Assembly (NCBI GenBank): GCA_905182985.1 | Contig: CAJJDN010000297.1 | Span: 11,698-23,004, forward strand | Direction of reading: 5' to 3' | From: Paramecium sonneborni | Lineage: Eukaryota; Ciliophora; Oligohymenophorea; Peniculida; Parameciidae | Length of the DNA: 11,307 nt | Shown: positions 1 to 9,524 of the stretch, one piece after another | Position numbering within the stretch: the first letter of the stretch is position 1 | How the letters are laid out: every line of letters begins with the position of its first letter | The notes under the pieces: model-generated | What the model was told of the DNA's origin: nothing | The model's database searches: none | The model's input: the letters and a program-made list of their open reading frames with translations, nothing else | Program-made: the position numbers and the translations under genes

Positions 1-1131
1 AGCACATGGAAGATTATTATCTACATTCTATTTGAATTCCAATTTATTAAATATTGTAAGTTTTATATTTTTTAATTCAGGAAAATACATTGTAATGATT
101 TCATGAAATAATTAGTTTTCAAGAAGTTTTTTGTTATAATATAAGGCTATGTGTTATAATAAAAATATCAATTAAACAATTGAACCCACTTAAGCAAGAA
201 ATTAACCTAATTTTGGCATTGTAACTAATTCTTTAACTTAAATACTATCTAATCTAAATAAATAACTTCCATAATTTGTAAAGTTATATGGTTATTTTGA
301 CATTAATGATACAATATTGGAAGAAAAAAAAGAATCAACTTACTAATTAATTAATTCATAATTGTTTAAGAATTAGTAGTTTTGATAATTATTAAATAAA
401 AGACCATCATCAATGACTGTCTCTTACTATTTTAACATAACCTATGAATATTATGGTTTAAACACATCAAAAGCCTAGTAATATTGCTTATTGAATTCTT
501 CTAATTCTCTTGTTGCATGATTAAGTTGATTTAATTTAATACTTATAAACAAGAATCCATGGAATTTTTATAAATAATCATCAATCGTTTTCTAATCAGC
601 ACAATAACCATTATTTTATAAAGTAGCATTAGAGCAACTTTCAAGTACAATAAAAAATTATTTCATAAGTTAATGATCCTTCGATGGATTAATTTCGTGA
701 TTTAATACTAAAGTAACATTCTCAAAAGATATTGTATAAGGTTTCTCTTAGCTACTAAATAGAGGGATAGGCTTATCTATAATTGAAGTATCAATAAATG
801 TATATAAATGAGGAGTGATAATATTATTTTCTTTTCTGAATGGATCAACATCTCCAGAGAAATCTATTAACATCAAATCAATCATTGCTGATTAAATTTG
901 AAATTAAGCGTATCCTATTGTCTCTTATTTAAAATTTATATTAGGAGGAATTAAATTGCTAACCCATAGTATAAAAACATATAAAAAATATGAAATACTG
1001 AGGGTTCCTGCAATCAAAGTAAGCAGCCCTCCAACTTTACTTTAAAAAATGGAACTCTTTTCATTGGTAAGAAGCTTAATGGGAACTCCAAAAATGTCTA
1101 TATTGTCAATAGTATTCAAAATTTTATTCAT
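1..1131 (-). CDS. Ciliate-type transmembrane protein, 5' part (3' end outside window)
   Basis: Read from ATG at 1131-1129 with TAA/TAG as Gln, this frame runs 377 codons to position 1 with no TGA. The upstream in-frame TGA at 1173-1171 makes this the first usable ATG. The start has IDIFGVPIKLL at residues 11-21, then a hydrophobic helix at about 36-57 (VGGLLTLIAGTLSISYF at its head). A long extramembrane part follows with two cysteines in CSNATLQNNGYC (residues 166-177). A second helix lies at about 311-332 (FLAQVGSIVQLIFLL). A helix just after a short N-terminus, a Cys-containing loop and a second helix preceded by charged and Gln-rich residues matches, from my knowledge, a large family of ciliate membrane proteins of unknown function. 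No intron is needed. The only Trp is TGG, so TGA is not used as sense here. The organism and family are inferred; the open frame is seen directly. Confidence 0.72.
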
Positions 1132-1408
1132 ATTATTAATTTTTATTTAGCCATTTGGGTCAAATAAATATCACTCATTCATAAAGAACCCAAATTCGTA
1201 TTGATCCAGAAACACAGTATTCATTATTCTAATTTAATAGAGTCTCTTATTTATCGATGAAGAATTAGCTATTGCTTGAAATCCTATTAAATATTCAATA
1301 TCTAAAGATTGCCACTTCTTCATACTTTTCTTTTATGAATCACTTTGCGATATCTTCTTTAGAATTATTTTTTAACATCCAATCAGATTCATTTATTTCT
1401 TACATGTT
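1132..1408. other. Short spacer / decayed sequence upstream of the membrane-protein gene
   Basis: This stretch holds no convincing separate gene. On the minus strand the frame of the downstream membrane protein continues upward through here with coding-like content (for example VFLDQYEFGFFMNE just before the TGA at 1173-1171). It could be the tail of a decayed neighbour or chance. A 61-codon plus-strand frame at 1272-1457 is rich in Phe, Ile and Ser and looks like an antisense shadow. No promoter motif can be assigned; ciliate intergenic regions are short and lack recognised consensus boxes. Confidence 0.35.
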
Positions 1409-2230
1409 TCATTATTTTCTTTTCTCATTTATCCTTAATTTCCTCAATTATTTTTAATTAAATTATTATTTAAATAATGATTTTTCTAAGTTGAAGAATC
1501 CAGTTTAATTAATGAAGGACGATAAACTAAAAAAGATTAGAGCATAAATCGATATTTTGGACTATATTTTCTATTAAATATTCTTGGTATCTTAAAGCAT
1601 AAATAAATACTTATTTATTCTAAATGTTACTACATAAAATATTGAATATAAGGAAGCTATGTATTATAAAAAAAATTAAATATTTTACCAATTATTTTTT
1701 TCGTCGTCGCACATACTATGATGATGTTAATGACTCTAGAATATGTTGCTTCTCTCTCTAATGGGATAGAAGTCTTTAAACAAGGCATTTTTTAGAATTT
1801 TTAGTATTTTTAGCAATAATTAAATAGATTATTAATATTTAAGATCTTTAAATGCATATATTAAATTGATCCATGACTATTTAAATTAGAAACATCTAGA
1901 ATTGATAAGAACTTTAATGCATCTTTAAATTAAATAATATGAATAGGAGTTGATATTCAAAAACTAAGAGAAAAATTTATGAAGCCATATAAATTCTAAA
2001 TTAATGAATTATCCTATTTCACCCAAAATAATGAATAACTAATCATTTTCATTTGAATTCACTTCAAAATATAAATATAGATAAAGAGATGAAGGTCTTG
2101 TCATTTCAATAGATCCTACAAATACTCTCTTAATTATTAGTTCCAAAAAATATATTAGAATAAACTAATTTAAACATGGATATTTGAAATAACTTTAATA
2201 AATCTATAAGCATCTCAATACAGTTTGCAT
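1409..2230 (-). CDS. Possible 273-aa ORF in ciliate code, hypothetical
   Basis: From ATG at 2230-2228 to TGA at 1411-1409 this minus frame is free of TGA for 273 codons, and it is open from 2269. It overlaps the TGA-broken frame described over 1171-3205, so at most one of the two is real at any point. The product would be hydrophobic and Gln/Leu/Ile rich, with VFVGSIEMTRPSSLYL near the start, a histidine cluster followed by SMCDDEKNN in the middle, and a Lys/Gln-rich tail. No domain is recognised. The one-base A insertion in the second repeat copy (A-run at 3445-3448 versus 2083-2085) would break this frame there. An open run of this length could arise by chance in a code with one stop codon. 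Confidence 0.25.
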
Positions 2231-3205
2231 ACTTAATTTTTCTTTAAAAAATCTAAATTTATTTCTGGATCAAAGAATGCTTAAATTTTTATATGGTCTT
2301 CAAATTTAATTTCTAATCCTAAAGACTTAACTAAATTGATTGGAAACTCTTAATATTTATAATGTCTAATTAAACCATCTAAGTCAGATGAATTAATTAT
2401 ATATGCCACAAATCATAAAAATAATGGAATCAGATTTCATTCTTACTCAACCTTATCCACATGGTCTTTTATATAGTGTCTCGATTTGCATTCTTCAATG
2501 GTTCTTGGATTGTCGATTAATGAAGAGGCAAATAAAATAATTTCATGGGGAAAAGATTGTTTAATTTTGATTATGGAATGTTCTGATCAATCATTATGGC
2601 ATGTAAAATACAAGATATCAACTTAATCATGGGATCTTAGAATTTGTTTTATAAATAGTTCATTATTTGCTTTTTTACCGAATGAAAACGATCCTTTTAA
2701 AACAGCTTTAAAAAATATCCATTTCTATATATTTTCAGAGCTCCAAATTGAAGGATGAGATCAAAAATCTTTCGAACTTTTCCCTTCACAGTCTATACCT
2801 TCCAAATAGATCCTCTTATTAAAAAATGGATATACTTTAAACTTTATTAAATTTATATTTTCTGAATCATAATGGTGGGATTATTAATTGGTTTCAGCAA
2901 TTGATTTTGGTATTAATAGAGGGGTCATATTTGTTTGGGACTATGGCTGAAGATGGCAAATATTTAATAACATAGGATAACTCAAATTCAATTTAAATAA
3001 GAATTGAAGAGAATCTTTGAAATGAAATTGTGAATTTATATATAAGAATTCATTAAAAATTAAATTTAAATGATGGCAATTATAATGAAGTAAGTGAAAA
3101 AAAAGAGGCAAGTGGATTGAAATCAGTGAATCCTTAATAGCCTACAAAATAGAATAGTCTATTTTTTTTTAGGGACAGCTAGATAAGAAGTTTTGAAGAT
3201 GGATC
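1844..3205. repeat. Copy 1 of a near-identical 1.36-kb direct duplication
   Basis: This block of 1362 bases ends exactly at the base before the N at 3206 and recurs from the base after it. By eye the copies differ at three substitutions and one single-base indel: 2064 T versus 3427 C, 2872 A versus 4236 C, 2876 T versus 4240 A, and AAA at 2083-2085 versus AAAA at 3445-3448. The sequence continues smoothly to the left of copy 1. Boundaries that coincide with the N argue for two overlapping contig ends placed side by side, not a biological tandem repeat. Confidence 0.95.
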
Positions 3206-3206
3206 N
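3206..3206. other. Single N: assembly join between duplicated blocks
   Basis: The only ambiguous base in the window sits exactly between the two copies of the 1.36-kb duplication. It looks like a scaffolding or contig-join placeholder. Removing one copy and the N would leave a continuous sequence. Confidence 0.9.
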
Positions 3207-4569
3207 ATCTTTAAATGCATATATTAAATTGATCCATGACTATTTAAATTAGAAACATCTAGAATTGATAAGAACTTTAATGCATCTTTAAATTAAATAA
3301 TATGAATAGGAGTTGATATTCAAAAACTAAGAGAAAAATTTATGAAGCCATATAAATTCTAAATTAATGAATTATCCTATTTCACCCAAAATAATGAATA
3401 ACTAATCATTTTCATTTGAATTCACTCCAAAATATAAATATAGATAAAAGAGATGAAGGTCTTGTCATTTCAATAGATCCTACAAATACTCTCTTAATTA
3501 TTAGTTCCAAAAAATATATTAGAATAAACTAATTTAAACATGGATATTTGAAATAACTTTAATAAATCTATAAGCATCTCAATACAGTTTGCATACTTAA
3601 TTTTTCTTTAAAAAATCTAAATTTATTTCTGGATCAAAGAATGCTTAAATTTTTATATGGTCTTCAAATTTAATTTCTAATCCTAAAGACTTAACTAAAT
3701 TGATTGGAAACTCTTAATATTTATAATGTCTAATTAAACCATCTAAGTCAGATGAATTAATTATATATGCCACAAATCATAAAAATAATGGAATCAGATT
3801 TCATTCTTACTCAACCTTATCCACATGGTCTTTTATATAGTGTCTCGATTTGCATTCTTCAATGGTTCTTGGATTGTCGATTAATGAAGAGGCAAATAAA
3901 ATAATTTCATGGGGAAAAGATTGTTTAATTTTGATTATGGAATGTTCTGATCAATCATTATGGCATGTAAAATACAAGATATCAACTTAATCATGGGATC
4001 TTAGAATTTGTTTTATAAATAGTTCATTATTTGCTTTTTTACCGAATGAAAACGATCCTTTTAAAACAGCTTTAAAAAATATCCATTTCTATATATTTTC
4101 AGAGCTCCAAATTGAAGGATGAGATCAAAAATCTTTCGAACTTTTCCCTTCACAGTCTATACCTTCCAAATAGATCCTCTTATTAAAAAATGGATATACT
4201 TTAAACTTTATTAAATTTATATTTTCTGAATCATACTGGAGGGATTATTAATTGGTTTCAGCAATTGATTTTGGTATTAATAGAGGGGTCATATTTGTTT
4301 GGGACTATGGCTGAAGATGGCAAATATTTAATAACATAGGATAACTCAAATTCAATTTAAATAAGAATTGAAGAGAATCTTTGAAATGAAATTGTGAATT
4401 TATATATAAGAATTCATTAAAAATTAAATTTAAATGATGGCAATTATAATGAAGTAAGTGAAAAAAAAGAGGCAAGTGGATTGAAATCAGTGAATCCTTA
4501 ATAGCCTACAAAATAGAATAGTCTATTTTTTTTTAGGGACAGCTAGATAAGAAGTTTTGAAGATGGATC
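3207..4569. repeat. Copy 2 of the near-identical 1.36-kb direct duplication
   Basis: This block of 1363 bases starts immediately after the N and matches 1844-3205 at about 99.7% by visual alignment. The sequence continues smoothly to the right into 4570 and beyond. Any coding remains described for copy 1 occur here too on the minus strand, apart from the extra A at 3445-3448 and the substitutions at 4236 and 4240. It should not be counted as an additional gene copy. Confidence 0.95.
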
Positions 4570-5018
4570 ACTCTGTTAGATTATTTGGTGAACGTAATTT
4601 TAAAAATATGTAAAAAACTATTAATATTTTTGATATTTTATGATTATTATGTATTAAATACAATAATTAAAACATATAATCAAGATTTAAATTATAAAAA
4701 GCATTATTTTCATCTAAGTTCTTAATGAATAATTGGAATTATTAATTCAAAAGTGCTTACTTCAAATTTTTGGAATTTTTAAATAAAAATATATTTTCTT
4801 CCTTCATAAATACAAAACTTGAGCTAAAATCAAATTTACTAAATGAATTTGCAATTAAAGAACATCTTTGAAAATAAGTGAGTTGAGATTTTAGAGGAAG
4901 AAAAAGTATGCTGCAGAATTTAGACTTTATTTTATTCATGATATTGAATTAAAAAGAAATAGTCTGGCTCCTATACCCGAATAACTTTTTTACAGGCTAT
5001 CCTTTTTTTGTTAAACAT
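4568..5018 (-). pseudogene. 5' part of the decayed minus-strand gene region, two competing frames
   Basis: Two minus frames look coding-like here. One starts with ATG at 5018-5016 and begins MFNKKRIACKKVIRV, followed by QEPDYFFLIQYHEQ. It stops at TGA 4832-4830, then resumes with VSTFELIIPIIHQE to a second TGA at 4712-4710. This frame leads in phase into the frame described for 1171-3205. The other starts at ATG 4939-4937 and, read with TAA as Gln, stays open for 123 codons to TGA 4570-4568. It includes FSSSFVFMKEENIFLFK and LDENNAFYNLNLDYM. The standard-code version of that ORF ends at 4757 only because TAA is taken as stop. No family is recognised, and which frame is ancestral cannot be decided by eye. 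Confidence 0.3.
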
Positions 5019-5256
5019 AATTAATTTAATAATTAATATGATTGGTGCAATAAATTGGAAGGTTTCTGCATTTTAAATTAATGATTATTTTAAGATACAA
5101 AATTTAGCGTAAAAACATAAGAAGATGAAACTATTATATATTTATAGAATAGTTACATTCTCTATTAGTAAATTTTTTTCAATTATTATTATTAGAGATA
5201 AAAATAATGCTCTCTAAAACACAAGAAATTTAAATAAGCTAACCATTTAAGATGAC
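5019..5256. other. A+T-rich spacer between divergent gene remains
   Basis: This stretch separates the minus-strand remains that begin at 5018 from the plus-strand MORN-like remains that begin near 5257. It is A+T rich with frequent TGA in all frames on inspection. No motif, RNA structure or terminator-like feature was identified. If the flanking genes were once functional, their divergent promoters would lie here. Confidence 0.4.
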
Positions 5257-5830
5257 ATGGATCATATGTTCACCAAAGAAAAGTTGGAAAATGGTATGCT
5301 TCATGGAAAGGTTAAATTTAGTAAGTTGGAAGGATTTTATAACAATGAAGGTTTAAAAACTGGTGAATGGATAGAATTTTTTTTAAAATTTTTGGGAGCA
5401 GATAAATAAAAAAATTATTTTAGCAAATCATAAGTGGCTTATTTTGGAGAATATTACAAAGTATAAAATAGGGACTATGGAGCATATACTAATTTGTTTA
5501 AAAATAAAAACAATTAAATTTTATGTAAGGAGTTAAAATTGATATGAATAAGCAGAGCAGGCTATTTTGATTAATTTAGAATTACATAAGGGTTTTGGTT
5601 TCATTTTGATAGAAACTTTAATGAGTAAATTAATTTTAATATATCAAAGTGGGAGACAACTTATTCATATAGGAAAACATTAGATTGGTTTCAAATAAGG
5701 AAAGTGAATAGAAAGCATTTATTCAATTATAATAAAATTATTAGCCTTTTTTATCAGTTTCTAATCAGAGATTATAAAATCCGCTAAAAAAATGAAAAAT
5801 CCACTTTGTTTGATGTAAAGGATCAGAAAA
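5257..5830 (+). pseudogene. Remains of a MORN-like W-motif repeat gene
   Basis: Repeated short motifs of the pattern (K/G)xGxW, followed by GEY/GGxYD-like units, recall the large Paramecium family of MORN-variant repeat proteins, whose function is unknown (family identification from memory). RKVGKWYASWKGQIQ is read at about 5277-5321. One base out of frame, GFYNNEGLKTGEWIEF starts at 5332, and SQVAYFGEY follows near 5428-5454. After an in-frame TGA at 5545-5547 come AGYFDQFRITQGFW and FDRNFNE (from about 5557). In another frame HIGKHQIGFKQGK begins near 5666 and is followed by TGA at 5705, exactly where the repeat expects Trp (TGG). A one-base frameshift near 5330, another before 5657, and two TGA codons indicate decay; consensus errors could mimic the indels. 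An intron of 36 nt ending in CAG could remove the 5545 TGA but has an atypical 3' end. Confidence 0.55.
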
Positions 5831-5959
5831 AAATTTAAAAACAGGGCAAATATATATATATCTGTTTTTTATGAATTATCATAAAAAATTAAAGGCAAAT
5901 TTTAAGGGTATAACTCTTAGTGAAATAAAGAATAGTTTTAAATTAGAATCATATATTCT
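5831..5959. other. A+T-rich gap between two gene remains
   Basis: The MORN-like motifs fade by about 5830 and cysteine-rich motifs begin near 5960. A short (TA)n tract lies at about 5851-5860. Nothing else is recognisable; if the downstream remains once had an N-terminal domain, its traces would be here. Confidence 0.35.
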
Positions 5960-7501
5960 ATGAATTAGGATATAATTTGTTATCCTTCATGAAATTTATG
6001 TACTAAATAAAATTATTGAATAACATGTTACTTTGGAAAATAAATAAAAACAATTTTTCCTCCATATCCATTAGATTTTTTCTATATTAAAAATATTGGT
6101 TTTAGATAAAAAAGTGATTCGATTTAACGATTGTACTTTAATGAATTTAGCAATGCTTGTATGTGTATAAATTCAAATATTAAGTTTAGAAATTTTTACC
6201 AAATAGTTGTAGGGATTTTTTATTATGGACTAAAATCTAGGACCTAAATTTAGTTGATAATTCTAATTGTTGTGTACAATTATACTTATTCCAGTTAGAT
6301 AATCTCTGTTTATGGAATATTTAAGCTAAGTTAATGAATTATGACATATATTTTAATAGAAAATCGAATGGTATATTGATTAAAAGTTAAAATTTACGAT
6401 AGTCATTTTCAATGGGTTTAAAGTAGAAAGTGGAATTGAATTCAAATTTCTTGGATCGTGTTTTTATATTGATAATATTTGAACGAATATCAAAAATGTT
6501 AATCTAAGTGTGGTGATGGTGTTCTTACATAAGAGGAATAAGGCAAATTAAATAAAAAATACTACTTTAATTACAGATATGTTCATCCTTAATATTGCTT
6601 ATAATCTTTAAAAATTGTATGAATTAGTTGTGTAAATGGCTATTATTTTGATATAATTTATGTTTATAAAATAGTTTTTAAGGAATTTACTAAAGTTGTG
6701 TATAATGCGTTGATAAATATTATATTTTAGAAATTCACACTAATAAATGCTAAGAGCTAAAATAAAATATAAATTCTGAACTAGAAGAGGAATTTAATGA
6801 TGATGGTTTATTTATTATAGAGTATAATCAGAATTAAGCATTTATCATGAATAAATTTGTTATCTTATTCAAAAATGGAAGGCTAAATCGTAATTTTAAA
6901 TAGTGTGATGATGGAAATAATTATGGAGGAGACGGTTGTTTTGTTAATTCTATTGAAGAAGATTTCTTTATTGTATTAATTAAGAAAACTCTTTAAGCCT
7001 TTGCACTTTTATTCAAGCACCAAATATAATAGTTCTACTCTCTGATAAAAATAATCAAAATAAAATAGTTGTACTTAGCTTTTTTTTTCTTTAGAAGTCT
7101 ATATATAAGGCTAAAATCTTTTTTTAAATTTTGTAGGAAAAATGAGCATTCAAAAAATTGAATTTGAATTAACATTTAACTATCGTTCTATTAATTAACA
7201 TAACTCCTTAATTAAGTAATCTTCATTTTCAAATTTATATTTAACTTTGAACCCTTAAGAAGAGCCAATATTATAAATTAAAATACAGAAATTCTATTTT
7301 ATAATTAGTTTAATAATGAGTTAAGTACTGATTCTAATAAATACTTTTGAAAAAATAAAATTTAATAATGAAATTGAATTTGAAAAGTTATAAATATTTT
7401 AGAATCCAAATTTAACTTAAAAGAATTAGATTAATTTATTCTTAATAACAATAATTACCTTTAATGATCAACTTTTAGTGCATCAATAGTGCTATACTTG
7501 A
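5960..7501 (+). pseudogene. Remains of a cysteine-rich (furin-like / DUF4215-like) surface protein gene
   Basis: Cysteine motifs typical of large ciliate surface proteins appear in order but in shifting frames. CYPS-TGA-NLCT at 5978-6004 has a stop where the second Cys of a CxxxC motif is expected. KCQSKCGDGVLTQEEQ at 6494-6541 is the CGDG...E part of a DUF4215 unit, followed by QYCLQ and CVNGYYFD. CLQNSFQGIYQSCVQCVD with YYILEIHTNKC runs at 6661-6750. QCDDGNNYGGDGC at 6901-6939 completes the CDDGN...DGC signature. CTFIQAPNIIVLLSD starts at 7002, then after an eight-T run (7081-7088) a third frame stays open to TGA 7499-7501 (EVYIQGQNLFLNFVG, LYLTLNPQEEP). Frame changes near 6480, 6615, 6651, 6970-7000 and 7085 plus internal TGAs mean it cannot be translated as it stands. 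It belongs to the same broad class as the gene at 9711. DUF4215 naming is from family knowledge, not a search. Confidence 0.65.
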
Positions 7502-7529
7502 TCTAACTTTATTTTGAGAAAAATCAAAA

Positions 7530-8147
7530 ATGCTTGTTTATGTAATTAAAATAAATGATCCTAAGGCAGAAACAACTTATATGTCCAGCTACATTGAAAC
7601 CGATAATAGTTCCTATTATTAATCTTACTATTGTTTTAACGAAAAAGGAATCCTTCTGTTTTTACATCATTCTAGCAAAGAAAATTTAGCCTATTTAGTC
7701 AAGAAGAGTATTGATAGTACAACTCTGAACCTAGAATGGCTGATTAATTTGAGCATAATTATTAAAATAAATATCTATTTCTAATATATATATATTTACA
7801 TTGTTAAATTATCTCATTTATTCATTAATTAGGATTCAAATCCCCTAAGCACGCAAAAAATCACTCAAATTGATGATAGTGAAAATAATTTAAATCGAGT
7901 TTATTTTATTACATCAAGTTTTTTTTTGGTATATTTTCATTAAATTTATTTTTTGACTGTAAAAATTCTATTATTATTAAATATAATTTATAACCAGTGT
8001 ATATAAGTCTTACTGTTGAAATACTATAAAATTTGGAATAATAGTATTGGTTAATTTTTTTCTTTTCTTTTCTTTATCTCTAAAAGCATATTTATACTAT
8101 AATAGAGAGTATATAATTTTTAATTATGCTTGAGTTATTATTTTTGA
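7530..8147 (+). CDS. Possible 205-aa ORF in ciliate code, hypothetical
   Basis: From ATG 7530 to TGA 8145-8147 this frame has no TGA for 205 codons; an in-frame TGA lies just upstream at 7515. The first 75 or so codons look coding in composition, with INDPKAETTYMSSYIETD and KENLAYLVKKSIDSTTLNLE. After about 7760 the sequence becomes very A+T rich and low in complexity (tracts of TA near 7780 and T near 7920), so the true coding part may end there or be spliced. It lies directly after the cysteine-rich remains and could be their continuation in another frame. No domain is recognised. Confidence 0.3.
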
Positions 8148-8150
8148 GAT

Positions 8151-9214
8151 ATGGATCAAAATAAACTCTAAGAATGCAAAAACTATTTATCCATTACAAA
8201 ATAATAATAAACACAATACTAGATCTTCTGCTGAAAAGCTTTTTTTAAAGTATTTCGGTTTATTTCTCTTAATTTTCCAAAATATTTTAACACTGTTTAC
8301 AATACTATAGTTTTTATTAATGGTTCAAGGCAAAACTACAATATCAAAAAATCTTATTTCTGATATTACAATTCTCTAAATTAGGATTATTTAAATGTTA
8401 GAAATATTATTTTAAATAAAAATCATGGGTTTATTGAAACTATACTAATGATTATTTTCGATACAAAACCAAGAGTAATAATTGACAAAATTAATATAAG
8501 ACAACAACTAAGATAAGATGATACATTTTTTGAATATAATTTAGGTAATTTTGAACAAGAGGCTGTATTTACAACCCATGCAAAAGCAAGAAATGAGGTA
8601 AAAAAAGTCAGTGAGCAGTGAGCGAGAAGAGGTTGAGGGAAAAGTATTCCTTTGTAAAATAAAATTATTGCAGAAAATGATTGTTTGATAAAACAGGTAG
8701 TAAATAATTACAAAATTATCAGAGCAGAAGAGTCATTAATATAGTAAGTAATAACTGTTAATCCACAATTAAGAGGCTTAGGAGTAGTAGATGATGAGCA
8801 ATAATATATGAAATTACATTTAGACCTTAAAAGATTGGTTTTTTTGAATACATTTACAATATTTATTATTAAGATCATTTTTTATTATCATCTATTAATG
8901 CAAATTGGGTTAAGTAGACAAAAATACAACGTGATAACATTCTTGTTATTGATAAATCATATACAAAATTAAACCAACTGAAAGATGAATAACTAAAGTA
9001 TTAAAGGTTAAACAAAAATAATCAAGCCGACTTAAATTATAAATAAATAAGCATTACATTTCGATATCGATATATAATTGAAATTTATTTTTAAAGGTCA
9101 ATAAAAAACACAATACTCCACATAGAAATGTCATCAAAAAAGGTAAAAATAATTTGTTTGTTAAACTAATAATATGAGTAGAAAATTTATTACAGGCCCT
9201 TAATAAAATTATGA
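8151..9214 (+). pseudogene. Broken plus-strand gene of unknown family
   Basis: From ATG 8151 (MDQNKLQECKNYLS) one frame looks coding but contains TGA at 8232, 8361, 8619 and 8634. Between and after them are coding-like runs: DTKPRVIIDKINIRQQLR near 8460-8515, FEQEAVFTTHAKARNE near 8550-8597, and QLRGLGVVDDEQQYMKLH near 8767-8820. The signal then appears to move by one base at the T-run 8839-8845 into a frame open to TGA 9212-9214 (INANWVKQTKIQRDNIL, VIDKSYTKLNQLKDEQLK). One frameshift and several TGAs suggest a decayed gene; unrecognised introns or consensus errors are alternatives. I cannot assign a function. Confidence 0.35.
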
Positions 9215-9524
9215 GGTTCATCAACAACTTGGTGTACTCATTGATTTCTTTGATTCTATGAAGGCTGATTTTTATTTCATCAAAAGATATTTGATTCTTT
9301 GTTATGTTTCTTTAAAAAAAAATCTACATATTATTATAAATATTCATATCAACTACTAGAAATTTAACATAACTAATTAATCCATGTAAAAATTTTAAAA
9401 AGAAATCATAAATTTAGGTTATTTTAAAAATTAATACCAAAAATAAACATTTGTAATGGAATAAGCCATAATTTTTCTTCTTATATTCTTTATATTAATT
9501 ATCAAATTCATTTAGAAATTGTGA
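9174..9524 (+). CDS. 116-aa ORF in ciliate code, possibly the 3' part of the preceding broken gene
   Basis: ATG 9174 to TGA 9522-9524, with TAA and TAG read as Gln, gives 116 residues. The first half looks coding: MSRKFITGPQQNYEVHQQ, then GVLIDFFDSMKADFYFIKRY. The second half is Ile/Lys/Gln rich and ends in a hydrophobic segment (AIIFLLIFFILIIKF). The start overlaps the end of the broken frame that finishes at 9214. An intron within about 9150-9182, or a one- to two-base shift, could fuse the two. No family is recognised. It could equally be a small independent gene or a relic. Confidence 0.33.

Larger units (their letters stand above)
1171..3205 (-). pseudogene. Degenerate minus-strand reading frame with ten in-frame TGA codons, family unknown
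   Basis: The frame that reads through to the membrane-protein gene at 1131 can be followed upward to 3205. It is broken only by TGA, with first bases at 2763, 2589, 2439, 2415, 2217, 2103, 2061, 1959, 1446 and 1173. Parts look coding, with acidic residues and varied third positions: for example NPRTIEECKSRHYIKDH around 2500, KSLGLEIKFEDHIKIQ around 2310, and a weakly leucine-rich-repeat-like FLSILDVSNLN near 1905. TGA density is close to what A+T-rich noncoding DNA would give, so continuity of the frame is not proof. Competing open stretches exist in other minus frames (2924-2433 and 2269-1409). It is most likely a decayed gene or genes with nonsense changes and possible indels. I do not recognise a family. 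Confidence 0.35.

Noticed and set aside
1272..1457. Plus-strand 61-codon ORF
   Set aside because: Low-complexity Phe/Ile/Ser composition, opposite to coding-like minus-strand sequence, and no start context or homology clue; treated as a shadow.
1844..4569. Transposon or segmental tandem duplication
   Set aside because: No terminal repeats or target-site duplication, and both inner boundaries coincide with the N, which fits an assembly join better.
5851..5860. Short (TA)n tracts here and near 7780-7795 as functional elements or excision junctions
   Set aside because: TA runs are expected by chance at this base composition, and no paired IES-end consensus could be recognised around them.
8605..8640. 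Plasmid-vector fragment, because the G-rich island loosely resembles sequence near a common plasmid origin
   Set aside because: The resemblance covers only about ten to fifteen bases with mismatches, and the segment is embedded in coding-like ciliate sequence.
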